Below, one piece after another: positions 21,934 through 33,922 of a stretch of DNA of 64,000 nt. Where the stretch lies: assembly GCA_001566295.1 (NCBI GenBank), contig KQ964247.1, positions 3,472,001-3,536,000 on the forward strand, read 5' to 3'. Made by a program: the position numbers and the translations under genes. The notes beneath the pieces were generated by a model. It was not told the origin of the DNA, did not search any database, and was given only the letters and a program-made list of their open reading frames with translations. Position 1 is the first letter of the stretch, and each line of letters starts with the position of its first letter. The stretch comes from Microdochium bolleyi. Lineage: Eukaryota; Ascomycota; Sordariomycetes; Xylariales; Microdochiaceae.

Positions 21934-24900
21934 GCGTCTCTGCTTTCCACTGGCGTCGAGTCATTCGTGCGACTTGATGACATCCTCGCAGCACACTTGG
22001 GCTGTGGTCCATGGCTACTCCCTCGCGACTCACCTCGACTACAGGAGTCCAAACCGCCGACAACTATGCACGCAATGTGCAAGCTGGCACTCCATGCAAC
22101 AGGCGCAACACACCGTTTCAGAGACTTTCGAACCAGTGTGACAACTCGCCGTTGAATTCAACGCGGAATCGGAGGTATAGGGTGGCCGCCAGCACAGTTC
22201 AGATTCAGATGCGGGACATCTTCAGACTTACAGCCCGTATTGCACGAAGTCGTACGTCTGCACTTCGCGCCATGGTAGAGCCGCTCGGAGATGAAACACA
22301 ACGCCTTGGAAGGCGGTGGTGCACACACGTGAAGAGCCCGCACTTGGCGCGACTCCGACGGTCGGCGGTGGAATGATGCATACGTGGAAGCCCGCAATAT
22401 CGCACAAGCGGGGTTGGGCCAGACCGAGACGAAAGCAGCCTAGTCCTGCTCCGCATCCACAGCTGAGAGTGGAAACCACCCAGGAAAATGTTGCATCTCC
22501 ACGGGATCCGGTTGCGCAGAGGGGTACGTACACACGAAGCGTTGTTGCATCATGTGATGCGTGCGGAATGCTTGTTTCGGAGGCCCTTTCGAGACCCAGG
22601 TCCTGGCACGTTTCGGCCTGTCGAAAGATCTTGCAGGCTCTGGACTACCACGTGCGCCCTCCTTGGAGACCCCAGCGCAAACGACATGAAAGAACGGGAA
22701 AAATTCAACTTACCACGGGACTCACCATATCCTCGCCAATGCAGGTCGGTCGACTTTACATAGCGACAAAGATGGAAAGAAATTTCCAGCGCAGCCTTAC
22801 AACATAAAGCTGACATCCATAATTGAGTTCGTCGGCCTCCAACTTGGTTGGCCGTGATTGCAATCTGTTGCCAGCACATTTCCCCCGGCTTAGAAATCTT
22901 CGGTGATGATGCAGAGTGACCACTTGGTGGCTGGCCCCCCCTGTCGAAGCACCAGGCGGGGTATGGCGTCGATGGTGCTCGCCAATGCTGACGTGGGTCT
23001 CACCAAAAGAGGCCAGGTCAACCAGCTTGGGAATGCGACAATGCAGTCTGTCAGCGAGACAGTGTCTGGCCAGCTCAGACTTTGCCGGCATTTCGGCAGG
23101 CGTGCACTCGAGGTCGAGTCGGATACGACGAGGCCGCTGGAGTGTTGTGATGGGTGGCTTGTCCCGATGCGGGGGTGGGTGCCCTCTTCCGACAATGCAA
23201 CACAGACTGTTGTCAACGTACTTGGCAGCCATCCTGCGAGTGGTTCGACGACTTGGTTTCTGATGCCAAAGACTGTATGCAGACACACCGTGTGGCGTGG
23301 CCTGGGCCGGAAGATGACTTCCTCGTTCTGGATCCTCGTGATTTGCAAAGTGCGCCCTGGTACAATCCAGCAGCTTGGCGGTGGGGAGCAACGAGTTCGT
23401 GCGAGCGAAAGCCAAGGCAGTGCGCTAAAGTTCTCGGAGCAGTGCCCGTGCCTGTCTGACTGCGTACTCGTCCATACACGGATCAGAAACCAGCAACGAC
23501 GTGAGTGGCCTCGAGGCAAAGGCCAGTCGGGCGAGTGATGGCACCGATTGCCGATGGTAAGGCCAGCATCAACGTGCCATCAAGACGGAAGGAACGGTGC
23601 TGGCTCGTCGGCAACGGGCCCCTTGCAGCAAGGTGGGGTGCGGATGCAACTGTCTGCGGAATTACCCAGCTTTGGGCAGCGGCTGGCACAAGGTTGCTGA
23701 GTCGATATGGCGGTTAAGTGCATCTTGCAGTCTGACCGTTGGTTCTGGTCCATGCCAAGACCCGCAACCAAGCCGTTCGGTGCACAGTTGCAGGAGGCAG
23801 CAACGTGTCTGTCGGATTGAACGGCTCGGGCTGGGTTGACTAGGTCGCCTGACAGTGGCGCGCTGACCAGACCTTGTCGACCCAACTTGGCCTGGCTCGC
23901 GACAGCAAGGAAGGCTTCGAGGCTGCAATCGCAGTCTGGCGGAGACTTCATCGCCACAGCCGGCGAAGTTGGCCGCTCGCAGCATCTGTCTGGCGAGCTG
24001 GAATCTTTGGAAGGGGAGCCTGGGGCTTCGTGTCCATGGCCTGCATAACCTCACGTGCAAGTTATGCAGTTGCGAGTCGCCCAGCCGCGGTGAAGGGAGA
24101 GCGAGTGTGGGGCAGGCGCTCGGCCTCGGGAGCGGGTGTTGGCAATGGGGCAGGCGTGTCGAAGTGCCGTCGCGAGTGTCGCAGATGCAGTCGCTGCTGG
24201 CGACACGCAGACGGGAGAGGAGGGGAGAGAGAGATCAAAAAGACGAGTCACCAGGCTTGGGGGGGCTGTCAAGACTGATAAAGCGTGCTCCCAGGCGCAA
24301 GAGATAGGGACCTGGAGATAGCACACACACACATCTGGGGAAAAGACTGGGACTGTGCCCAGGATTCCTTATCTCTCGGCCCTCACACATGTTCCTGGGG
24401 TTGCGGTTACGGCCGGCCACGGGCGCAAGGGGTGGTGGTGGCAACGAATCTGTGTGGCCCGCGCAGAGAGAGAGATAAGGGACAAACCCCAACTCTGCCG
24501 TTTTCTCGAATGCTCATTTGTCCCAGCCGGATCAGACCGGAAAGCGAGCCCGTCGGTCGTTTTCCGTGACATGCCCATTACCAAATCGATTTCGCATTTG
24601 TCAATGTCATTGTTCATGGCGTGCGTGCTTTGCTGCACGAGTAAGAAAAGTCGCCCAGACCGCCGCAGGACGAATCATGACAGACCAGGAATGATATCGC
24701 ACCCCACGCTCCCCATCATCACCCGTAGGTAGAGCAAAGAGCCGCACGGATGATCCGGAGAGAGAGAGAAAAGTCGGGGTACTCTGCGGGCAGCCGCCCC
24801 GGGCTATCAGCTCTCGACAGAGCGGCGATACATAACCCTCCGGCCCTACGCACGCAGTATTGCCCGCGGCGGGTTTATCTAGACTCGCTTTCACGCCCGC

Positions 24901-25032
24901 CAGCGGATCGGGCGAATGACTAGCACCAGTAATTCTCCCTCAACCTGTAGTGCCAGCCGGGGGGAAGAAACGCAAAGACAAAGACTCGAAAAAGTTCGAG
25001 TCCCCATGCAGGAGATGATGACACTTTTGCGG

Positions 25033-25063
<31 letters not shown>

Positions 25064-26186
25064 CCGTCAAGCCGTTTCCATGCAACCCCAAGGCCCTTTT
25101 GCTTCCCCGGATCGCTCCGGGTACCTGCCTCCCAAGCCAATCATGTCTCGAGAGGAACAGCGGGCGGCCTCCTTATCAGGTAGACTTCTAGCCTGCCTGG
25201 AACGAAAGGAGCCAGAAAGGAAAATCAACCTGTCTATCTGGGGGAGGCAGACACCCCTTGCAGGTGTCAACTGTCAGTGTCCAAGAACAACCGGCTTTGG
25301 GGACCAGTCACATGGGACGGATTTGATCGGGCGTGTATTTCCTTATCTCTATCTCTCCCCAGACTTTCCCAACATCCCTGATTGCAGGAGTCAAGGTTTA
25401 CTCACTCCGGCCCGGGCCCAAGCGTATCTGCGTGTATCATCATCATATTACATACTGGTGGCACGCTCCCTGCGTTGGTGTGGTGATCGTCACTGGCGGG
25501 TGGGTGGTCCATGTCCTTGAACTACATGCACACGCCTCGCTGCACTCGCACCCCATACGATGGACGTACAAGTAACCCGTGCCGAGCTGCCGATTCTGCC
25601 GAGCAGGTGTTGATGTGCCCTCTCCATGCGGTCCTGCTGTTCAATGCGCACTCAATATTACACTTGATACAATGACAGCCAGGAAAGTCCGACACTATCG
25701 CAGTTCCCTGTCCATGAACATCGCTCGACCTGGTGATATCAAGGACAAATTCCCCGGCACCTTGTGGGTTGCATGGACCTGCCTAATTGGGCAGGTCTCT
25801 CTTGCTCTCCAGACCACAAAGTTATCGTCGAGATAGTCGGACTTGTCCTGGGCACAAGATAGGGTCGGGCGGCTTAAAGCGGCACGTAGCAATCAAGGGC
25901 AATCTTTTGCTAATTGTGAGATGTCTATGATGTGTAATGAGAATCATACAATGATACGCCGATAACGATACTCATCTCTGAGGTGCCGAGGATGTTGATG
26001 ACTACAAGACAATCTGAAGTGGTCTCCCCCCTACAAGACCTTACAAATCTGTGGTTGGAGTTGGCACTCGTAACCTCCTACTTCCAAACGCCTAGCTCTG
26101 CCTCTTGCCATCGGGCAAAAGGGCACTCGTGTGCTAGAGGGCACTTTGATTGATCGCCCACGACACACCTGCGAGCGGCAGGAATC
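21934..26186. other. Gene-free 4.25 kb interval
   Basis: No gene is supported. Around 22750-23540 there are overlapping frames of more than 200 codons on both strands at once (22756-23415 and 22890-23519 minus, 22903-23538 plus). They lack domains, signal peptides and credible splice extensions, so they look like chance frames in GC-rich DNA. A (TG)n microsatellite lies at 25033-25060. Confidence 0.5.
25033..25060. repeat. (TG)n dinucleotide microsatellite ending in (CG)n
   Basis: A run of about eleven TG units is followed directly by a few CG units. Alternating purine-pyrimidine of this kind can adopt Z-DNA and is usually length-polymorphic. Confidence 0.85.
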
Positions 26187-28216
26187 TCAGTTTCTGCGAA
26201 GCTCGTCTCTCTGCAGTGCCTGTTGCGACAGCCGAGCCACAGGTCCCGACCTGGCGCCGCTCCTCGCCAGAGCGCTCACGCTGGGCGTACCCTCGAGCCT
26301 CGAGTGTTCATACGCATCCAGGGCCGCGGTAAAGGCAATACCAGAACTACTCGTGTACTGTGCAGGACCATCATCTCTGGTATGATCAAGAATTTCCTGG
26401 AGGCTTTTCTCCTGGCGAACGTGAGCTTCGCGGACATGGCGATCGGGCGTGTTGAGTTGCCACACCCTGTTCACCGCGGGATTGGGACGCCGCAACCGAT
26501 GTTTCTCACCGAAGACGCTTCGCCTTAGGCGTTCCCTTTGGTCTGCTTCGCGCTTCAGGGTCTGCTCCGAGAAGATGCTTCGGAGCCGTGTCGGAATGCG
26601 CGTCGGGCCTTCTTGGATCGGATATGATTCAAGGTACTCCCGTGACTCTGGAGGTGATAGCTGTATAGCGGGTCGAGGCAAGCGGGAGACTGATGAAAGT
26701 GACACCGGTGCCGTTGGTGATAGATGGTCGGTGGCCACTTGCGGGCTACCATCACCACGAGCTCTGTCGAGTTCTATGGAGGTGTATGGCAGTATTGACA
26801 GGCCGCCCTTTCTTCCAGCAACGTACAGGCTTGGAGAGGTGACTCGCGCCAGCTCTTCCGGCGGCTTCTAATCGTAGCTCGGTACTTGCGGTAAGAAGCC
26901 CGCATGATTCGTATGCATGCCCTCTTCAAGAGGAGTTGGTTCCTAGTCTTCCAGAAGTGTAGGCTCCCGGGCTGAATATGTGGGCTTCATATCATCCGGA
27001 TTGGAACTTCTAACTCCCATCACGCGAGAAGAAGGGCGAACCAGTGGCTCAGTCTTCACAAATGACGGTCCCTTCGGCGACATGATGAGGCTGGAGTGGT
27101 CTTCCCACTGCTGGCTTGGAGAGTCTGCATCCAGGGAGAGCATTGGGGAAGCACGACGAGACGGCACGAGGTGGAACTGTTCTGGACTCGTCGGGCATGA
27201 CACAAATGGCGTATCCATTTGATCATATGATGCTGCGAACGGAGGCTGCCCTTTTCTGGAAAAGTGCTCGTCAAGTATCGATCGCGGTCGTGTCTCAGGT
27301 GACAGCGAGTGCTGCTGCCAGGCCGGACTCTGAGGCGATATCTGCATCCATAAAGGGATCGGCTTGGTTGGGCTGGGTCTAAAGGCCGGTTGACCCAACG
27401 GGTCCGAGATCGATACGTAAATCGTCGAGTCCAGTGGCACGATACAGTCTCCCATGGACTGGTCGCTAGGTGCTCCATCCAGCCTGGGTTGGCCTGGGCG
27501 ACAGATACGTTGATAAGGTCGCTTCTCGATTCTGGTCAGTTTTCAGGTCCCACCATAACAAAGAAAGCACTTACACCGTTTGCAACGCCGTTTCGTGTGA
27601 ATATGCGTTCTGAACTTGGTGAGACCAAATCGGCCTGGTTCGCAACACTTTCTCTTTGGCGGTCCTCCTCTCGCCTCTCCCACCGCAGTCGGCTCAACCC
27701 ACCATCCGCCCTGTCGACCCTCCGCAGAGCTTTTTGCAGGACGTGCGGATGCTCAACGCCATCACCATCGCAATCGACCAGGCAATTCGCGCACATCGGG
27801 ATCACCGTGATCTCTCTACCCTTGATCGTCCCATCTTTCCCCTCTCTCATCCGCTCCCCCTGCTCAGTCTCTGTCTTAACACCATCATAGTCAAAGACCT
27901 CCGCGACAGAGGGTCCCGTGATGACTTTCTTGTTCCCATAGAACAAGCAGCCGTAGCACGAGCGGTGCCAGAAGCACCACCCCAGCGACACCACCTCGTC
28001 GGCGCGGCAGCAGATCTCGCCGCAGACCTAGCATATAGCGAGACTGACTAGGCCGCGCAGGCACTGCTCACACGTCAGCCGCGTGCTTCCTACTGCGCCG
28101 CTGCAGCCGCTGACCCCACCCAGCACATGTGGCGGGCCTTGAGAGAGGTGCCAGCAGAACGTGCATGTGAAGATGTCGTCGTGCTGCTGCTCGGTCTTGG
28201 GGGCAGGCGAGGGCAT
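26187..28216 (-). pseudogene. LIM-type zinc-finger gene with three in-frame TAG codons (pseudogene or mRNA-edited gene)
   Basis: Reading starts at the ATG at 28216. Exon 1 runs to 27575. A short intron with a GTAAGT donor follows; the acceptor is ambiguous, between about 27522 and 27470. Exon 2 ends at a TGA at 26187-26189, so the full product would be about 650 residues. The first zinc-like pair is CTFC (residues 18-21), then CEQC. A LIM domain follows: C62-x2-C65-x18-H84-x2-C87-x2-C90, with Tyr93 where the sixth ligand Cys is expected, and CANC (142-145) as the last pair. The rest is Pro/Ser-rich with basic helices such as READQRERLRRSVFGEK. TAG stops lie at 28028-28030 (between Cys62 and Val64, where relatives have Trp), 26943-26945 and 26868-26870. 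The frame is otherwise intact. Splicing cannot easily remove the stops: no good donors lie upstream of the last two. LIM proteins act as zinc-dependent interaction modules; the specific role is unknown. See findings. Confidence 0.7.
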
Positions 28217-28991
28217 CGCTCAGCCACAGGGTGCCCGTCGTTTAGGATGCGGTGGACTGTGCGAAGTCCTGCACTGAAGCGTGCGAGGTGCCAGCTTTAT
28301 GGCGGGAGTCGGACAGGGTCTACGAAATCAGTTTCCTCGCCGGTCCAAAATAGCCTATGTAATCGTGATGTTTCAGATCGACCCTCTCTGCTCGAAAAGA
28401 GGCATGGCGCGTGCCAGGATATTTGGAACGTGTAAACGATATTGATGGAAATGTACTGAGGGGTCGAGATACCGTGGCCAAGTCGGCAGGGGATCAACTG
28501 TGGTGGCGTAGAGATCACTCAAGGTTGCGCGAAGTAGGGAAGGGAAACGGCAGAATCGTGGTGTGTGAAAGCTATCGCGCTCGAGGAAATCGCGTGGAAT
28601 GTGTTCAGCTGTGGAGGTTACAGCTGTTCTTGGAGGAAGGCACGCTCTGCTTGTGGTCAAAGACCGGAGCTGACTGCAGTTTTAGTGATTTGGCAAACAT
28701 CAGAACACCAATACACCTACCTGCAATACAATTGACAGAAGGTCTCAAGCCAGCAGCTTTAAAGGAATGTGTCAAAGTCATCCGCAGATGATATCATTAA
28801 ATCATGTAAGAGAAAACTCCTAACGTAGTCAAATCATTGACAAACAAACGCCTGGATCTGGGCCTGATCATGAACCAACGCCCCCATGCCAGAAAAAACA
28901 ACAAACTCCGTGACCCTGTCCTTTTCCCGGTGATACTCCAAATACAAATACGCCAAAGTTCAAGAAACGTGTACTGACAAAGACAAAATGG
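28217..28991. other. Intergenic between two minus-strand genes
   Basis: This 775-bp stretch should hold the promoter of the LIM-type gene and the 3' flank of the KEN-box protein gene. No further gene is seen. Confidence 0.55.
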
Positions 28992-31280
28992 CTACTTGCG
29001 CAACTTCGGCTGCGCGAGCATGTTCAGTCTGCTCAGGCTCATGCCCACCTTCTTCTTCTGCGAGGCTGGGGTCGCCGCCTGCTTCTTAATCGTAGCCCTC
29101 GCCTTGACAGGTGAAGGTGAGCTGATGACCACCCGTGGTGGCGCGACAACAGAATGTGCGTCACCCTTGGGGTTCTTGCGCAGCTTCTTCGCGCCACGCT
29201 GGGCGCCCTCATCCACATCTTCTTCCTCTTCTTCCGAGCCGGCCCTGTGACGCCTCTTGTTCGAAAGGCCATGTGCCACAGGGGGCAAGGGCAACGCCTT
29301 GTTAACTTTAGGATCGGCATTCTCCTTGTTGGTTGCGGACATGCTAAGTGAACGCGGAAAGGCACCCGGCATGTGAGCTGTGGGCATGGCCGACGACTCA
29401 CGGACCTGCCGAACGCTCGACTGGCCCATGGAGCCGCCGAATCCTTTCACGGGTGGTGTAGCAAACTGAATGGTGTGATCACTACGGAACGTGAAAGTAC
29501 CAGGGGTCGAAGGCGGGAGAGGCGAGAGGATCTGCCTCTTAGGGGACGGAGAATCGACTGCCATGGTCTTTTCATTCGGCGCCACGTAGGCGGATAGATC
29601 CGGATAGGTGACCTCGGCGTCATCCTTCTTCTTCGATGACTTGAACAACTGGCGAGCTTCAGGTGTGGTAGGGGTCGCATCTTTGCTCGCCGGCCGCGCA
29701 AAGGTTACGGACCTTGGCATCGCAGACTTCACAGGGGATGGAGAATTCTGCTCCAGGGCGGCGCCCTTGGTATCGGGCGTAAAGTTGACGCGACGCTCAG
29801 AGGTGACGCTCATGGCGAGTTTTCCGTTGGGTGTCGCCATCGGCACTGGTTGGGTAGGGCGGTCGACGAAGTGCTGACGCCCATGGATCTTGGACGGAGA
29901 TGTTGCCGAATATGTCATGCCCGTTTTCGGGGCCTTGCTACTTCCACTGACAGTCCGCTTCAGAATCGACTTGACCTTATCAAAACGACCGGGAGTCTGC
30001 ACGTGAGTCGGAGCATTCGTGGGGGCGGGCAGCTTGCTGAAGCTTGCTGTCTTCATGAAAGGCAGGCCAGTCTTGCTGGACGACTTGAGTATGCTAGAAA
30101 TGCTAGACTTGCTGGGCGTCCGTACAAGACTACCTGTCTCTGGCTTCGAGTTGGACTTGGCGACATCGGCGAGGCTCGCTTTGCTTGTGGATCGTGACAG
30201 GGTCTTGTCATTCGCTTTCGCGCTCATTTCGATCTTGGCAGGCGATTTGATCAAGGTGATGGTCGGCGTCTTACAGGCTTGCAGGCGAGCCAGGTTCGAC
30301 TTCGAAGGCGTCATGGGAGCGGGGCGATTCTGGCTTCGGACAACGGCACTCCGCGGGGAGTCCATGCCGCTGCTCTTGGGGCGAGGGATGTTGCTGCCGT
30401 CACGAGAGACGGGTCTAGCGGTCGATGCGTCGTCCTCCATGCGCTGACGCACCCGCTTGGCGGGTGTTTCCGGTTCATCCAGCTGCTTGCTCGGCACTTT
30501 GCGGATAGAGCGCTGTGCCGACAGCCTTTGCTTGGCTGACTCAGGCTCGTCCAGGTTGGCAGCGGCTTGAGAGCGTTTCATGGCGGGCTTGATGGGTGTA
30601 ATACGGGACGGATCAGCTCTGAAGGCCGAGGGGTGGTTGGCGATAGAGTCCATCTTCTTGAACTCGGCCATGTGGACGTCGCTGAAGCGGCCGGCCCTCC
30701 CCTTGGCCTTGGCGATGAGACGGCCATCATTGGCGTTGGCGCGCTGCTCATCACGCTCAGCCTTGAGCTTTGCCTTGATCGCAGCCGCTTCCTCGCGCAG
30801 GGCCTCCATCATGCGGCGGGCGTCGGGGCCCAGCTCGCCATCGTGGGCTGGCCTCGGGGTGCGGAACGTGAAGTCGGAAGAGGGCACGCGCGTCTTGGAC
30901 GGAGTGGCATTGGTCGCGGCGATGCCCTTCCGCGTTTTAATGTCGTGAAAGCCGAGGGTGAGGCCCGAGGAGGGCGCAGCCGTGGTCAGTTGGTAGCGGC
31001 TAGGGTGCATCTCCGAGGCGGGCAGCTTGACCGGAGTGGACGCAGCAGGTGTCGAAGGCTGATGCGGCGCAGGCGAAGACATGATGGCGGCGAGGGACTG
31101 GGTGGCCGGCCGGTCCATTGTGCTCTCGTCGGCCTCGAAGACTGAGCCGAGACGTGGAGCGGGAGACGCAGTATCCCTCTGAGAGTGGTGTCAGCAGCAG
31201 ATCAAAGGGTGATTGTGGTGGCTACTCACGGGGACGGAGGCGCTCGCGATGCGGGCGGAGCGGCGGTGAGGTGTTGCCAT
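28992..31280 (-). CDS. Unrecognised basic Ser/Pro/Lys-rich protein with a KEN box, probably nuclear
   Basis: Exon 1 is 31280-31230 and exon 2 is 31178-28992, separated by a 51-nt intron with a GTGAGT donor, giving 745 residues. I do not recognise the family by name. The N-terminus MATPHRRSARIASASVP followed by PRLGSVFEADES looks conserved. A helical block (about residues 115-180, with MMEALREEAAAIKAKLKAE and GRFSDVHMAEFKKMDSIA) is the most protein-like part. The rest is disordered and rich in S/T-P sites, Lys and short SKSS-type repeats. RFDKVKSILKR is another conserved-looking patch. Near the C-terminus are NKENADP (KEN at 635-637), an acidic run (EEEEEDVDEG) and basic clusters (NKRRHR, KKLRK) that can act as nuclear localisation signals. 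A KEN box and many CDK-type sites would suit a cell-cycle protein degraded by APC/C. That is inference. The gene is divergent from the epoxide hydrolase gene. Confidence 0.85.
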
Positions 31281-32295
31281 TTTGGCGGTGGTCGGTGGGC
31301 GTGGTGGGCGGCAGTCGCGGTGCAGATGGGGAGGGGAGGTCGAGAGCGGAAGGTGAGGAATGTCGGGGGGCCCTAGACGGTAGACATGCGCCAGCGCGGG
31401 AGAGGAGCGTCGTAATGGCGTCGAGGTCGGGAGGGCGATCGGCTGGGGGAGGTGATGTAACGGGGAGGGCTCGATCGCATGTCGGCGTCGAGATACAATT
31501 CTTTTGTTGACATCTGGGGGGAGCTGGCCAATCAGAGGGCGGCGAGCTGTCACCGGGGTCTGAGCTCCAGGAGCGTCACTGTGCTCCACTCTGGACGTCT
31601 GGAGGCTCGTCGAGGGGCCATCGAGCCATCCCCGTCCGGCTCCCGCGCCCCACCGGGCAACCAAGCGCGCCCCACCGGGCAACCAAGCGCGCCCCGCCCC
31701 TCCCGCTGTGGGAGCCGCGACGATGTCATCCGCCGACACCTCGCTTGCTTGGTGGCATCCACGGATGGAGGCCGGCGATGCAATGAGGGGGTCTCGGACC
31801 CAATGACTCTCTCCTATCATGAAACAGTTGCAGCAGCCGCCACTATTCGCTTTGAACGCTTCCTCTCCCTCTCGTCAGACGCGTGTGTGCTTGACATTTG
31901 GCCCTCGTCAATTGCGCCCTTCCACAGGGTCGCCACCACGCGCCGAGTCGCTCGTTGTCTGCCGAGATATATGCACAACATCCTGACCTTGGGAGTCGTG
32001 CAGATCGCGCTGCCCTGACTGACTAAGCACCCTCCACGGCCGTCATGTAATGCACGCCCTTTCACTGTCACCGCTGTGGTCGAACCGTTGCACATAAGAG
32101 GGCACAGTCTCTGCTCATAGTCCAGTCCGTCGGCAATCTAAACCACCAGCGACTCTTGACCGAATCTGTTTGTTACTGATCTGCCTTTCCCGTGTTCACG
32201 ACTACTGCTGCGACCTCGTATCTTGACCTCATACACTTACCCACGCAGACATCGCCAAATCACCAACAGCCCCCAGTGAAGCCACAACCATCACC
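31281..32295. promoter_or_regulatory. Divergent intergenic region (KEN-box gene / epoxide hydrolase)
   Basis: This 1.0 kb stretch separates two divergently transcribed genes and must contain both promoters. It holds a 22-bp direct repeat at 31645-31688. No gene is seen in it. Confidence 0.55.
31645..31688. repeat. Two perfect 22-bp tandem copies
   Basis: The unit GCGCCCCACCGGGCAACCAA plus two bases occurs twice in direct succession, about 365 bp upstream of the KEN-box gene start. It could be a duplicated protein-binding site or a simple slippage duplication. Confidence 0.8.
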
Positions 32296-33624
32296 ATGTC
32301 AGACATCAAACCCTACACCATCGCAGTCCCAGACGCGGCCATCGAGGACCTCAAGCTGCGCCTCTCCCTCGCACGGTTCCCCGACGAGCTCGACGGCGCG
32401 GACTGGGACATGGGTGCGCCCCTCGCCGACGTCAGGCGCCTGGCCAAGCACTGGCAGACCTCGTACGACTGGCGCGCGGCCGAGAAGCGGCTCAACAAGC
32501 TGCCCCAGTTCGTCACGCCAATCCAGTGCGGCGGCGGCAGTTTCGAGAGTCTCAACATACACTTCATCCACATGCGCAGCAGCAAGCCGAACGCCATCCC
32601 TCTGCTCTTCATCCACGGCTGGCCGGGCCACTACCAGGAGGTGCTCAAGATCCTACAGCCCCTCGTCGAGGGCGGCGGTGATGGGGACGGCGCCCCGGCC
32701 TTTGACGTCGTCGCGCCCAGCCTGCCAAACTTTGGGTTCAGCGAGGGGACCAAGAAGAGGGGCTTCGCGCTCGAGCAGTACGCCGAGACGGTGCACAAGC
32801 TCATGCTGAAGCTGGGATACAACGAATATGTCACGCAGGGTGGTAAGTCTACAAGCCAGATAACAAGCACACCCTTTGGATATTTCCCTATAATATACTG
32901 ACACTGCTCCCGTGGGGAGCGAAAAGGCGACTGGGGCTGCCACATCTCCCGCGCCCTCGCCCACCTGTACCCAACACACTGCCGCGCAACACACCTCAAC
33001 ATGGACAACTGCTCCCCGCCGTCCTTCCTCCGCAACCCGCTGCTCGCCACGCAGCACCTCCTGACACCCTACTCGGCGCGGGAGCAGAAGGGCCAGGACC
33101 GGACCAAGTGGTTCAACGAGCAAGGCCGGGGCTACAATCTCGAGCAGTCCACCAAGCCGCAGACCCTCGGGTACGCGCTCGCCGACTCGCCCGTGGCGTG
33201 CCTGTCGTGGATCTACGAGAAGCTGCACGACTGGACGGACGGGTACCCCTGGACCGACGACGAGGTGTGCACCTGGGTGTCCACGTACTGGTTCAGCACG
33301 GCGGGCCCCGCGGCCAGCGTGCGGATATACTACGAGACGGCGCACAACGTCGACGGGCGCGAGGGCAAGATCGGCCGCGAGAGGCTGCGCGAGTACACGC
33401 CCGGCGTGAAGCTCGGGTTCAGCCACTTCCCCATGGACCTGGCCGTGCTGCCGCGCTCGTGGTTCGGGACCCTGGGCGAGGTCGTGTTCCAGCGCGAGCA
33501 GGAGAGTGGGGGCCACTTCGCGGCGTGGGAGCGGCCGGAGGAGCTGGTGAGGGATGTGCGTGAGATGTTTGGCAAGGGTGGTGGTGCGTTTGGATGTGTC
33601 GAGGGCAAGAACGGGTATGCCTGA
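32296..33624 (+). CDS. Epoxide hydrolase (EHN-domain alpha/beta hydrolase)
   Basis: Exons are 32296-32842 and 32927-33624, with one 84-nt intron, giving 414 residues. The N-terminal EHN domain (from YTIAVPDAAIEDLKLRLSLA, residues 7-26) wraps around an alpha/beta-hydrolase core, as in microsomal-type epoxide hydrolases. HGWPGH (107-112) forms the oxyanion hole, Asp184 in GGDWG is the nucleophile, and the catalytic His is at about 379 (GGHFAAWERPEE). The intron falls exactly within the nucleophile motif. Such enzymes open epoxides to vicinal diols through an ester intermediate, for detoxification or in secondary metabolism. No N-terminal membrane anchor is present, so a cytosolic form is likely. 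The start at 32296 has a good context (ACCATGTC). No biosynthetic cluster surrounds it, so a detoxification role is the simplest guess. Confidence 0.93.
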
Positions 33625-33922
33625 ACAGGGGGTGGTTGACATCAAAGTGTCATGAGACGGCATGTCTCCTGCGTATAATCGTTGTTGCGCGTCTAATTTG
33701 GAGGCAGGAGTTCACAAGGTGTTGAAAATAGAAAGCGACGACGGGACGATGTAAATGGGTATTATTCCTAGACTAAGCGGAAGCTATCTTTCCCTTATCC
33801 CCGTCCGCACGCGCCTCTTCTCGTAAAGTCGTGAATATCATCCGCGTGTCCTCCTCCTGCCTCGTGCATTTCCCTTGCGCCAAATCGAAGCCAGCCTTGC
33901 TGTGGGCAGCATATTTCTGGAT

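Noticed and set aside
22756..23538. Three overlapping frames of about 210-220 codons on both strands
   Set aside because: Frames open on both strands at once are typical of GC-rich DNA. None has a domain, signal peptide, splice-supported extension or clear third-position bias.
24970..25015. TTCGAGTCCC-like sequence resembling a tRNA T-arm
   Set aside because: No acceptor stem, D-arm or anticodon arm can be built from the 70 bases upstream. No tRNA was found elsewhere by this kind of inspection.
26868..26945. An intron that would remove the second and third TAG of the LIM gene
   Set aside because: A TAG could serve as acceptor, but no GTAAGT/GTGAGT-like donor lies at a suitable distance upstream, and the intervening frame is open and protein-like.
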